From: Dyella dinghuensis | Lineage (GTDB): Bacteria > Pseudomonadota > Gammaproteobacteria > Xanthomonadales > Rhodanobacteraceae | Reading direction: 5' to 3' | Assembly: GCF_003977615.1 (NCBI RefSeq) | Contig: NZ_RYZR01000003.1 | Span: 620,001-684,000 of the forward strand | DNA: 64,000 bases | Part shown: positions 52,989 to 61,729 of the stretch, piece by piece | How positions within the stretch are numbered: the first letter of the stretch is position 1 | Layout: each line of letters opens with the position of its first letter | The notes under the pieces: model-generated | Database searches by the model: none | Told to the model about the DNA's origin: nothing | Seen by the model: only the letters and a program-made list of their open reading frames with translations | Program-made: the position numbers and the translations under genes

Positions 52989-53257
52989 GGGGTGACCTAG
53001 GCACGCATTCGTGGTCGGCACCGGCTCTGTTTGTCCGCAGATCACAGGGGCATCGGTGAAGGCAGACTGGCTGTCTGTCGAACCGATGCCCCGAAGAGAT
53101 GCGGGCAAACAGAGCCGGCCCTTCGGGTGACTTCTGAAAGCGCCGCGGGCTGCGCCTCACGGCTTGGAAAGACAGCCAGTCTTCCCTGCGCCGCGCGACA
53201 CACCCCGCGGCGCTTTCAGAAGTCATGACGACTACGAATGCGTGCCTAGGTCACCCC
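52989..53257. repeat. 269-bp nested inverted-repeat element between ribF and ileS
   Basis: The outer arms 52989-53012 and 53234-53257 are perfect 24-bp inverted repeats (GGGGTGACC... at the ends). Hairpin A pairs 53021-53039 with 53100-53118 (one mismatch on the DNA), with an inner stem GGGGCATCGGT/ACCGATGCCCC. Hairpin B pairs 53128-53149 with 53204-53225 (perfect, 22 bp). The loops hold AGACTGGCTGTCT (53064-53076) and AGACAGCCAGTCT (53170-53182), which are reverse complements. Transcribed with ileS, it could be a structured leader; alternatively it is a MITE-like insertion. Confidence 0.85.
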
Positions 53258-53282
53258 AGACGCACGCGCTTCGGCGGGTGCT

Positions 53283-53354
53283 TCAAATAATAATGATCGC
53301 CACGGCCGCTGTTGCGGTCGTATCAGATAGAACAGGCAGGTTTTTCTTCGCCAT
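53283..53354 (-). CDS. Putative Ile-rich leader peptide upstream of ileS
   Basis: A 23-codon ORF, start MAKKNLPVLSD, end AVAIIII then TGA; the codons ATC ATT ATT ATT directly precede the stop. It starts 12 nt after the ribF stop, behind a weak SD-like AAGGCGAG, and ends 26 nt before the palindromic element. Four consecutive Ile codons next to a stop, just ahead of the isoleucyl-tRNA synthetase gene, fit a ribosome-stalling leader (compare pheM before pheST). No family or expression evidence is available, and chance cannot be excluded. Confidence 0.4.
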   Translation of the reverse strand: MAKKNLPVLSDTTATAAVAIIII

Positions 53355-53366
53355 GGGGCTCGCCTT

Positions 53367-54320
53367 CTACTCGCCGATCAGTACCGGGTTCATGCCCAGG
53401 ATCTCCCGGGCCGAACGCGCATCATGATCCATTTGTACCTTTAATGGGTCCAATCCGTCGAATTTCATCTCGTCGCGGAGCTTGGCGACGAATTCCACCG
53501 CCATGCGCTGGCCGTACAGATGGCCGTCGAAGTCGAACAGGTGGACTTCCAGCAAGGGCTCGACGACCTCGTTGACCGTCGGCCGCGTGCCGAGGCTGGC
53601 GACGCCGGGCCAACTGCACTCACCCTCGCCCAGCCCCACCCGGACCGCAAAAATGCCGTGCACGGGGGTCACCCGATCGCGCAGATGGATGTTGGCGGTC
53701 GGATAACCCAGCGTACGGCCCAGCTGTTTGCCGTATTCGACCTTGCCTTCCATGACAAAGGGACGCCCGAGCAAGGGTGCGGCCGCGCCAAAATTGCCGG
53801 CGGCGAGCAAGGCACGTACGCGGCTGGCGGAGATGCGTTCGCCGTCGAGCAACACCACCGGCATCGTGTGCGCGGCGAAACCGCGCTCGGCGCCGACACG
53901 TTCCAGCATCGCGACATCGCCCGCGCGTTTGTGGCCGAAACGGAAATCCGCCCCGACCCATACCTCACGCACATTCAATCGCTCGATCAATACGCGCTGG
54001 ATAAAATCTTCCGCCGACATGGCAGTCAGCGCCTGGTTGAAGCGCAGCAGCAGCGTGTGCTCCATGCCGGAAGCCGCAAAGCCCAGCAACTTTTCGCGCA
54101 CGCTGGACAGCCGCGGCACCGGCTCCTTCGAAAAGTACGCTCGCGGCAGCGGCTCGAAACTCACCACGATAGGCATACAGCCGAGCGCCTGCGCGCGCTC
54201 TCGCACCTGATTGAGCAAGGCTTGGTGACCGCGATGCAGACCATCGAAAGCGCCGACCGCAATCACACTGCCGCCGGGGGCCACACACGGCCCCGCAACG
54301 TCCCGGGACAGTTTCATCAT
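53367..54320 (-). CDS. ribF: Bifunctional riboflavin kinase/FAD synthetase
   Basis: A 317-aa enzyme that converts riboflavin to FMN and then FAD. The N-terminal adenylyltransferase domain has VGAFDGLHRGHQALLNQVRE near residue 22 and WVGADFRFGHKRAGD near 115. The C-terminal kinase domain has GRTLGYPTANIHL near 205 and PLLEVHLFDFDGHLYGQRM. Two adjacent ATGs (54320, 54317) are equally plausible starts. It lies 16 bp downstream of murJ. Confidence 0.97.
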   Translation of the reverse strand: MMKLSRDVAGPCVAPGGSVIAVGAFDGLHRGHQALLNQVRERAQALGCMPIVVSFEPLPRAYFSKEPVPRLSSVREKLLGFAASGMEHTLLLRFNQALTAMSAEDFIQRVLIERLNVREVWVGADFRFGHKRAGDVAMLERVGAERGFAAHTMPVVLLDGERISASRVRALLAAGNFGAAAPLLGRPFVMEGKVEYGKQLGRTLGYPTANIHLRDRVTPVHGIFAVRVGLGEGECSWPGVASLGTRPTVNEVVEPLLEVHLFDFDGHLYGQRMAVEFVAKLRDEMKFDGLDPLKVQMDHDARSAREILGMNPVLIGE

Positions 54321-54336
54321 CGCGCCAGTATAGCGT

Positions 54337-55944
54337 TCAAGCGTGGTGCAATTCGCGTAGACGAAAGCCGGTGGCGAACAGAACCGCCACATACGTCGCA
54401 CCGCCTGCGCCGACAAGGAATGCCAGCCGCCATACGCGTCCGATCACGTGCATCTGCGTCCAGTCCGGCCAATACCAGCGGCCGAGCAGCAACACGATCG
54501 TCATCGCCGCGCAAGCGAGTGCCAGACGGATCAGATGACGCCGCCATCCCGGCTGACGCTCGTAAATATTGGCCTGCCCCAACCAGCGCCATAGCAGCAG
54601 CAGATTGACGTAGCTGGCAACGGCGCTCGCCATGCCCAGTGCCAAGTGCAGCCCCGGCACCTTCGACAGACCTTCGAACAGCGGCCCCGCTTTCAATGCC
54701 GGCGGCGCCCACAGCGCATAAAGCAGCACAAGGAACAGGCCGTTGAGCAGCATGTTGGTGATCAACGCCGCAACGCCAGCACGAACCGGCGTGCGCGTGT
54801 CTTTGCGTGCATAGAAAGCGGGCAGCAGCACCTTCACTTGTGCGTAAGCAGGAACACCGAAACTCAGCGCCGTCACCGAGAGTGTGGCCATGCGCGTGTC
54901 GAACGGCGTGAATTGGCCATTCTGAAATAGCGTGGCCACCAAGGGTTCGGCAAGCAGCATCAAGCCGAACATGGCAGGCACGGCAATCAACAGCGTTATG
55001 CGCAATCCCCAATCGAGCGCCTTGGAAAAACCTTCGTGATCGGTCGCCACGTGATGACGCGACAGCGACGGCAGAATCACCGTACCCAGCGCGACACCAA
55101 ACACGCCGAGCGGCAATTCGAGAAACCGATCCGCTTGCGACAACCATGTCTGCGAACCGGAAATCAGTAGCGATGCGATCACCGTGTCGAACAACAGATT
55201 GATCTGCGACACCGATGAGCCGAACAATGTCGGCACCATCTGCTTCATGATCCGGCGTACATCAGGGTGATTCCAGCCCCAGCGCGGCCATGCGAGCAAG
55301 CCAAGCTGCCGCAATGCAGGCAGCTGAAAAATCACCTGAAAAATGCCCGCTGCGAACACCGCCCAGCCCATCGCGAGGATCGGTGTTTGCAGATGCTTCG
55401 ATAGCCACCATGCGCCAGCAATCATGCACAGGTTGAGGATCACTGGCGTGAGCGCTGGCAGTCCGAAGCGATGAAAGCTGTTCAGCACACCGCCCGATAA
55501 CGCCGTCAGCGACACGAACAAGAGAAACGGAAAGGTGAGCCGCAACAGTTCGACGGTCAGCGCGAACTTGTGCGGTTCGTCGATAGCGCCCGGTGTAAAT
55601 ATCGTCGTCACTTGCGGCGCGAACAACACACCGATGGCCGTGATCACCAGCAATATGCCGCCGAGCGTGCCTGCAACCGACACCGTCAGCCGCTTCAAAT
55701 CCTCGTGAGTGCCCTTCTCTTTGACTTCCGTAAACACCGGCACGAAGACGGTAGAGAATGAGCCTTCCGCAAACATACGGCGCATGAAGTTGGGAATGCG
55801 AAACGCCACCCAGAACGCGTCGGTCGCCACGTTAGCGCCGAAGACGTGACTGATCGAGATATCCCGCAGCAGCCCAAGCACGCGCGACACCATCGTCATG
55901 CTGCTGAACGACAACAGCCCGCGTAACAAGCTTGGCGACTTCAT
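54337..55944 (-). CDS. murJ: Lipid II flippase MurJ (MviN)
   Basis: A 535-aa, 14-helix MOP-superfamily transporter that flips lipid II for peptidoglycan synthesis. The N-terminus MKSPSLLRGLLSFSSMTMVS and VLGLLRDISISHVFGANVAT are characteristic, as are FRIPNFMRRMFAEGSFSTVF and the conserved Arg/Asp charges of the central cavity. The start is at 55944; the longer reading to 56613 is out-of-family. It probably begins the murJ-ribF-ileS-lspA transcript. Confidence 0.96.
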   Translation of the reverse strand: MKSPSLLRGLLSFSSMTMVSRVLGLLRDISISHVFGANVATDAFWVAFRIPNFMRRMFAEGSFSTVFVPVFTEVKEKGTHEDLKRLTVSVAGTLGGILLVITAIGVLFAPQVTTIFTPGAIDEPHKFALTVELLRLTFPFLLFVSLTALSGGVLNSFHRFGLPALTPVILNLCMIAGAWWLSKHLQTPILAMGWAVFAAGIFQVIFQLPALRQLGLLAWPRWGWNHPDVRRIMKQMVPTLFGSSVSQINLLFDTVIASLLISGSQTWLSQADRFLELPLGVFGVALGTVILPSLSRHHVATDHEGFSKALDWGLRITLLIAVPAMFGLMLLAEPLVATLFQNGQFTPFDTRMATLSVTALSFGVPAYAQVKVLLPAFYARKDTRTPVRAGVAALITNMLLNGLFLVLLYALWAPPALKAGPLFEGLSKVPGLHLALGMASAVASYVNLLLLWRWLGQANIYERQPGWRRHLIRLALACAAMTIVLLLGRWYWPDWTQMHVIGRVWRLAFLVGAGGATYVAVLFATGFRLRELHHA

Positions 55945-56063
55945 GCCTCTCCCGACTTCTTCAATGACTTTGCACGGCGCGTTGCGCAGGCGTGGATTTT
56001 GACAGTCGCCGAAGGTGTTGCAATGGTCACTGATCTGGCGGAAATCGGATGCATAACCCCGAT

Positions 56064-56465
56064 TTACGACTCGGATGCCGATTTGGCCGCCGGGCGAGCG
56101 AAAAAGGCGAACAGCGCGATGATGACGATGCGGACCGCGATGTTGATCCACAGCACCGTGTTTTCTCGCTGCCCATAGGCGACATAGGCCTCGAGCAGCG
56201 CCGATGTTCCGTGGAAAACGATGCAGCTGTACGCAATCAGCCGCAGGCCGCGCGCATCCGTCAGGCGGCAGCCGCCAAACGACAGGAACGAGAGGCCAAA
56301 CTCCGCACCAGCCAGCAAATAGGCCATCAGATAAGAACCGGGGTCCAGATGGATACCGGCCACTGCGGGTATCGCCGCTGGCGAGACGGTGAGCCCAACC
56401 ACCGCGGCCAGCGTCGCCAGCCCATGGATGAAAAGCAGTTTTCGTAAACCTCCGAAACGCTTCAC
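56064..56465 (-). CDS. Four-helix membrane protein, unknown
   Basis: A 133-aa protein with four predicted transmembrane helices (about residues 10-30, 42-62, 72-92, 103-122), a DoxX/DUF4345-like layout, ending FARPAAKSASES. The start is inferred as GTG 56465 (VKRFGGLRKLLF), since the longer ORF runs through the rpsT region. It is divergent from rpsT. No catalytic motif seen. Confidence 0.65.
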   Translation of the reverse strand: MKRFGGLRKLLFIHGLATLAAVVGLTVSPAAIPAVAGIHLDPGSYLMAYLLAGAEFGLSFLSFGGCRLTDARGLRLIAYSCIVFHGTSALLEAYVAYGQRENTVLWINIAVRIVIIALFAFFARPAAKSASES

Positions 56466-56563
56466 GGGCCCGACTCCAGCACAGAGACGGAACCATTCTG
56501 AGACTTCTGGTCCCAAATGAGCGAAAATAGCCCGCAACGGGCCATCGGAAGCGGCCCAACCGC

Positions 56564-56592
56564 TTGACCCATCGGGAAATTGAAGCCATAAT
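56564..56592 (+). promoter_or_regulatory. Sigma70 promoter of rpsT
   Basis: TTGACC (56564-56569), 17-bp spacer, CATAAT (56587-56592). The expected start is near 56599, giving a leader of about 35 nt before the TTG start codon. Confidence 0.75.
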
Positions 56593-56633
56593 CGGCGTCT
56601 TTCTCCAACCCAAAGCAATTCCGGAGTTCTACC

Positions 56634-56897
56634 TTGGCTAACATCAAGTCCGCGAAGAAGCGCGCGCGCCAGTCCGAGCAGCGCCGCCTGCGCAACGTCA
56701 GCGCCCGTTCCATGGTGCGCAGCGCCCTGCGCAAGGTCGTCAAGGCCATTGAGGCTAAGGACAAGAACGGCGCCGTAGCCGCTTTTGCTGCTGCCCAGCC
56801 GGTCATGGATCGTTATGCCGCTCGCGGCCTGATCCACAAGAACAAAGCTGCTCGTCATAAGAGCCGCCTGAACGCGAAGATCCACGAGCTGGCTTAA
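56634..56897 (+). CDS. rpsT: 30S ribosomal protein S20
   Basis: An 87-aa basic helical protein, [20 protein letters not shown] onward, of full family length. The start codon is TTG with SD GGAG upstream, as in E. coli rpsT, where the UUG start takes part in autogenous control. Monocistronic, flanked by a promoter and a strong terminator. Confidence 0.98.
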   Translation: MANIKSAKKRARQSEQRRLRNVSARSMVRSALRKVVKAIEAKDKNGAVAAFAAAQPVMDRYAARGLIHKNKAARHKSRLNAKIHELA

Positions 56898-56923
56898 GCT
56901 TCCGCGTCCAAACGGGTTGTCGA

Positions 56924-56949
56924 AAAGCCGGCGGAAACGCCGGCTTTTT
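56924..56949 (+). terminator. Rho-independent terminator after rpsT
   Basis: AAAGCCGGCG-GAAA-CGCCGGCTTTTT: 10-bp stem with a GNRA tetraloop and T-run, 26 bp after the stop. Confidence 0.9.
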
Positions 56950-56990
56950 CGTCTCCGGCGTTTGCGGCCTCGCCTCGCAGCGCACGGCGA

Positions 56991-57725
56991 TCAGCGCAGC
57001 GCCAGCAGCTGCTTCTTCATGGCACGCACTTCGTCCACATTCGTCTGGTCCGTATGGGGCGACAGATCCTGCAGCGCCGGATTGCGGTAACGCATCCGCG
57101 AGGGCTGAACACCCCGCGCGGAGCCGTGAAATTCATGCGCACCGGTTCGCCGGGCGATATCGACCACGTTCCCCGAGCGAATACCCGCCCCAGCCATGAT
57201 CGCGATGCGGCCAGCCGCATGTCTGACCAATCCCGCAATCACATCCGCGCCCTGCAACGCATTCGCACGGCCGCCGGACGTCAGGATTCGCTCACAGCCA
57301 AGCGCTACGACGTCTTCCAGCGAACGTTGCAAGTCCGCACTCGCGTCGAATGCGCGATGGAAGGTCACACCCATTTTCCCTGCCGCAGCGACGAGCCCGT
57401 GACAGCGCGGATCGACCGCGCCATCGTCCGTGAGCGCGCCAACCACCACGCCATCACAACCAAGACGCGCGCAGGTTTCGATGTCGCGCTGCATGGCATC
57501 GAATTCGGCATCGCCATACAGAAAATCGCCCCCACGCGGACGAATCAGCACGTAGATGGGCAAGCGCACGTGATCGCGTGTTGTGGCAATGACGCCGTAA
57601 GAAGGCGTAATGCCTCCTTCAGAAAGACTGCCGCATAGCTCGATGCGATCGGCACCACCTTCCTGCGCGGCTTGCGCGGAGGTGAGTGAGCCGGCTGCAA
57701 TTTCCAGTGTGATTGGCGTGGTCAT
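56991..57725 (-). CDS. cutC: CutC family protein (copper homeostasis)
   Basis: A 244-aa TIM-barrel protein, starting TPITLEIAAGSLTSAQAAQE after Met and containing GGADRIELCGSLSEGGITPS and LIRPRGGDFLYGD, the CutC hallmarks. Historically linked to copper tolerance; the enzymatic role is unclear. The ATG overlaps the upstream asparaginase TGA by one base, so the two are co-translated. Confidence 0.93.
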   Translation of the reverse strand: MTTPITLEIAAGSLTSAQAAQEGGADRIELCGSLSEGGITPSYGVIATTRDHVRLPIYVLIRPRGGDFLYGDAEFDAMQRDIETCARLGCDGVVVGALTDDGAVDPRCHGLVAAAGKMGVTFHRAFDASADLQRSLEDVVALGCERILTSGGRANALQGADVIAGLVRHAAGRIAIMAGAGIRSGNVVDIARRTGAHEFHGSARGVQPSRMRYRNPALQDLSPHTDQTNVDEVRAMKKQLLALR

Positions 57726-58780
57726 CAGCTAAATGTCGTTTGATAAACGCTGGGCGACGCCAGCAGAAGATCCTGCTTATGCGCGTCGCACACAGCGTAA
57801 GTGAAACCTTTCTGGATAGCGTACGCACCGCACTCGCCATCGCGCCGCAAGGCCAGGAAACCGACCTGCAATTCCTTGGCAGCATCAGGACGCTTCTTCA
57901 CGATGCGCCGCACGGCTTCTTCGCACGCCTCCTGCGGACTGCGACCTTGGCGCATGAGTTCGACGACGAGAAAGCTACCCGCGTTGCGAATCACTTCTTC
58001 GCCGACGCCCGTGGACGTTGCGCCACCGACTTCGTTATCGACATACAAACCGGCGCCAATGATCGGGCTGTCGCCCACGCGCCCGTGCAGCTTCCACGCC
58101 ATGCCACTGGTGGTGCATGCGCCGGCGAGGCGCCCGTTGGCATCGACAGCAAGCATGCCGATGGTGTCGTGATTGTTCTTCCCGCCCGGCAATCCAAGGC
58201 TTTGCTGCGCCTGGTGGTAGTCGATGTTTTCGCTGTTGGCGACAGGCTTGTATTGGGAATGCTTCAACCACTCATGCCACGCTTTTTCCGACTCGGGCGT
58301 GAGCAGATTTTCCTTGGTGAAACCCTGTTGCAGCGCAAATTCCAGCGCGCCATCGCCGACCAGTAGCACGTGCGGTGTGTTCTCCATCACCTTGCGCGCC
58401 ACCTTGATCGGGTGACCGATGTGTTCGAGCGCCGCGACCGCACCGCAGCGGCCGTCGCCATCCATGATGCTGGCGTCCAGCGTAACTTTGCCGTCGCGGT
58501 CCGGATAGCCCGCTCGGCCGACGCTGTGATTGTTCAGATCGGACTCGGGCACCTGCACACCCGTTTCCACCGCATCGAGTGGCTTGCCACCGGGACCCAA
58601 CACCGTCCAGGCAGCCTGATTGGCGGGAACGCCGAAATCCCATGTCGACACAACGCGCGCGCCGACATTTCCAGGAACGGAGCCACTCATTTGTGCGGCG
58701 CTGCGCGAAATGCGCGGCACGACGGCCAGCGCTGATGTGGCGAGCAAAGTGGTTTTAAGAAAGTCGCGGCGATTACTCAT
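57725..58780 (-). CDS. N4-(beta-N-acetylglucosaminyl)-L-asparaginase (Ntn hydrolase)
   Basis: A 351-aa glycosylasparaginase-type Ntn hydrolase. The catalytic Thr is in NNHDTIGMLAVDANGRLAGA near residue 203, where autocleavage makes alpha and beta chains. The oxyanion residues TTSGMAWKLHGRVGDSPIIG are intact. The N-terminus MSNRRDFLKTTLLATSALAV is a twin-arginine signal, so the folded enzyme is probably exported. It cleaves GlcNAc-Asn linkages from glycoproteins. It lies directly upstream of cutC. Confidence 0.92.
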   Translation of the reverse strand: MSNRRDFLKTTLLATSALAVVPRISRSAAQMSGSVPGNVGARVVSTWDFGVPANQAAWTVLGPGGKPLDAVETGVQVPESDLNNHSVGRAGYPDRDGKVTLDASIMDGDGRCGAVAALEHIGHPIKVARKVMENTPHVLLVGDGALEFALQQGFTKENLLTPESEKAWHEWLKHSQYKPVANSENIDYHQAQQSLGLPGGKNNHDTIGMLAVDANGRLAGACTTSGMAWKLHGRVGDSPIIGAGLYVDNEVGGATSTGVGEEVIRNAGSFLVVELMRQGRSPQEACEEAVRRIVKKRPDAAKELQVGFLALRRDGECGAYAIQKGFTYAVCDAHKQDLLLASPSVYQTTFS

Positions 58781-58862
58781 CAAGGCCTCCAAACAGCGGC
58801 CAGCGGCCGCAAAGGTCACATGATGAACGATGCGCCGCGATCAGGCGACCCTGCAGATCGTC

Positions 58863-59990
<1,128 letters not shown>

Positions 59991-59995
59991 TCATT

Positions 59996-60128
59996 CCGGC
60001 GCAGGCTGGAATCCAGTGACGTTATCGCAGGGTTGGTGCCTCGTCGCGAGATGGCAGGCCGCGAAGGCGCGCAATCTGGCGATAACACTTGATTCACTAC
60101 TGAGGTCACTGGATTCCGGCCTGCGCCG
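59996..60128. repeat. Inverted repeat of a dispersed proteobacterial element
   Basis: The left arm 59996-60020 (CCGGCGCAGGCTGGAATCCA then GTGAC) and the right arm 60105-60128 (GTCACTGGATTCCGGCCTGC then GCCG) are complementary with one internal mismatch and 84 bp between them. Sequences like GTCATTCCGGCGCAGGCTGG are scattered in many proteobacterial genomes. It occupies the obg-rpmA gap, which otherwise holds only the terminator. Confidence 0.8.
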
Positions 60129-60227
60129 AAGCGCTTTTCAACGGCGGAGCCGGCCAATGACGACGTGACTTCGCTGGGTGCAGCGGCACTACGAGCCGCG
60201 GCGTGTCCGAAGAAGCGCTACAAAAAA

Positions 60228-60252
60228 CAAAGGCCCCGCCAGGCGGGGCCTT
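60228..60252 (-). terminator. Rho-independent terminator after rpmA
   Basis: On the minus strand AAGGCCCCGCC-T-GGCGGGGCCTTTG then TTTTTT. Strong GC stem 22 bp downstream of the rpmA stop, so obg probably needs its own promoter or read-through. Confidence 0.85.
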
Positions 60253-60273
60253 CGCTATCGCGTCGGAAAGGAT

Positions 60274-60531
60274 TTAACCCTTAACGACGTTGACGTACCT
60301 GCGATTGTTCTCGCCGCGGACCTTGAACTCGACCTTGCCGTCGACCAGCGCGAACAACGTGTGGTCACGACCCAGACCCACGCCGGTGCCAGCATGGAAC
60401 TGGGTGCCGCGCTGACGCACGATGATGTTGCCGGCTTCGATGGCCTGACCACCGTAGACCTTCACACCGAGGTATTTGGGGTTCGAATCGCGACCGTTGC
60501 GGGATGAACCTACGCCTTTTTTATGTGCCAT
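60274..60531 (-). CDS. rpmA: 50S ribosomal protein L27
   Basis: An 85-aa protein, [20 protein letters not shown] at the start, with [20 protein letters not shown] in the core. The N-terminal tail reaches the peptidyl-transferase centre. It lies 19 bp after rplU. Confidence 0.98.
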   Translation of the reverse strand: MAHKKGVGSSRNGRDSNPKYLGVKVYGGQAIEAGNIIVRQRGTQFHAGTGVGLGRDHTLFALVDGKVEFKVRGENNRRYVNVVKG

Positions 60532-60550
60532 GACTCTTTACTCCGGCTAA

Positions 60551-60865
60551 TCAGGCGTTGATGCCCGTGATCTCGACTTCGGTGAAATGCTGACGGTGTC
60601 CCTGCTGCTTCTTGTAGTGCTTGCGGCGGCGGAACTTGACGATGCGGACCTTGTCGGCGCGGCCATGCTTGCGCACGGTGGCGCTCACGGTGGCACCGGA
60701 CACGGTGGGTGCGCCGACGGTGATGGTTTCACCGGAGCCGACCAGCAACACCTGGTCGAACTTCACATTGGCGCCTTCTTCGGCGTTCAGCAGTTCCACG
60801 CGCAGGACATCGCCCTGCTGGACGCGGTACTGCTTGCCGCCGGTCTTGATGACTGCATAACTCAT
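60551..60865 (-). CDS. rplU: 50S ribosomal protein L21
   Basis: A 104-aa protein, [20 protein letters not shown] at the start and [20 protein letters not shown] near the C-terminus, which matches L21 signatures. First gene of rplU-rpmA, with a strong promoter about 70 bp upstream. Confidence 0.98.
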   Translation of the reverse strand: MSYAVIKTGGKQYRVQQGDVLRVELLNAEEGANVKFDQVLLVGSGETITVGAPTVSGATVSATVRKHGRADKVRIVKFRRRKHYKKQQGHRQHFTEVEITGINA

Positions 60866-60932
60866 GGCAATAGCCCTTCTGTCGTTATTCTCTTGGGTTC
60901 ACCGCGACCTATTCGGGCGCAGTGAACTGTGG

Positions 60933-60962
60933 ATTATATCGACTAGGCGCTTTTCTGGTCAA
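60933..60962 (-). promoter_or_regulatory. Strong sigma70 promoter of rplU-rpmA
   Basis: On the minus strand: TTGACC (60962-60957), 18-bp spacer, TATAAT (60938-60933), near-consensus. Transcription would start near 60926, giving a leader of about 60 nt that could host autoregulation. Confidence 0.85.
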
Positions 60963-61007
60963 CAAGTGACCAGTGCACGAAAAGGGCGTCCGGCAACCCG
61001 TTCAGCC

Positions 61008-61541
61008 TCAGGGTTGGCTCGGCGAACCGCCACCCGAAGGTGCCCCCGGGCTGCCGGTGCTACCGCCGGAAGTCGAAGCCGGGCACCTGCCCTGGGCGTC
61101 CAGTTTTCCGGATTTCTGCAGCTCCGCGAACATCTCGCTGGTCCGCTGACGGCCCCACTGCTGGACGGCCTGGGCGGCTTCGGTCATGGTGCCTGGCATC
61201 TGGCTCACCAGTCTCTGGCCGAGCGGGGTCTTATAGAACTTGATCAGACCGTCGACGTCCTCGGCCGAGAAGTGGTGCTGGTAAGCAGGAATCATCGCCT
61301 GGACGAGCTGGGCCTGACCGTTCTTGTCGATGTAGGTCTGCCAGTAGCTCGCGTCCACGCAAGGAAATTGCAGGCTCATCATTGAGGTCATCTGGTTGTT
61401 CATGTCGGTGAACTGCGCCGGCACGCCCATCATTTCGATCAGCTGCTGCACCTTCTCCGTGCTCGGCGGTGCGGCAATGGCCGATCCGGACGCCAGTGCC
61501 ACGCAAAGTCCCACGCCCATCACCCGCTTGCTTACCGCCAT
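61008..61541 (-). CDS. DUF2059 periplasmic protein
   Basis: A 177-aa exported protein. The signal peptide (about residues 1-23, ending SAIA) is followed by the DUF2059 region with AYQHHFSAEDVDGLIKFYKT then PLGQRLVSQMPG near residues 86-115. A Ser/Gly/Pro-rich tail ends the protein. Function unknown. Divergent from uvrA. Confidence 0.88.
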   Translation of the reverse strand: MAVSKRVMGVGLCVALASGSAIAAPPSTEKVQQLIEMMGVPAQFTDMNNQMTSMMSLQFPCVDASYWQTYIDKNGQAQLVQAMIPAYQHHFSAEDVDGLIKFYKTPLGQRLVSQMPGTMTEAAQAVQQWGRQRTSEMFAELQKSGKLDAQGRCPASTSGGSTGSPGAPSGGGSPSQP

Positions 61542-61632
61542 GTCACACCCTCCGGCCGTATAAGGAATTTCGGAAACAGCGGCCGAGCATATTCGCCCCG
61601 CGGTTCGCTGCCTAGCAATCCTTCAAACGCGT

Positions 61633-61656
61633 CTGCTGACACCACGTTGTCAGCAG
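61633..61656. promoter_or_regulatory. Palindrome in the uvrA upstream region
   Basis: CTGCTGACA-CCACGT-TGTCAGCAG, perfect 9-bp arms with a 6-bp spacer, in the 188-bp gap between the divergent DUF2059 and uvrA genes. A possible -10 TATAGT lies at 61697-61702. It could be an operator for either gene. It does not match the CTG-N10-CAG spacing of the classical LexA box. Confidence 0.5.
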
Positions 61657-61729
61657 GTTATTTCGATCCCCACACGGGCTGAACGCACCCTCTTGCTATA
61701 GTGAGCGGTCCCCCAAATATCTAGGCGTA

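Noticed and set aside
52960..53226. 88-codon minus-strand ORF and the opposing 65-codon ORF at 53031-53228 in the ileS upstream region
   Set aside because: Both arise because the long inverted repeats read open in several frames; the sequence is explained by palindromes, with no RBS or family.
61633..61656. A classical LexA box upstream of uvrA
   Set aside because: The palindrome's CTG and CAG are not separated by ten bases, so it does not fit the E. coli-type SOS box; kept only as an unassigned operator candidate.
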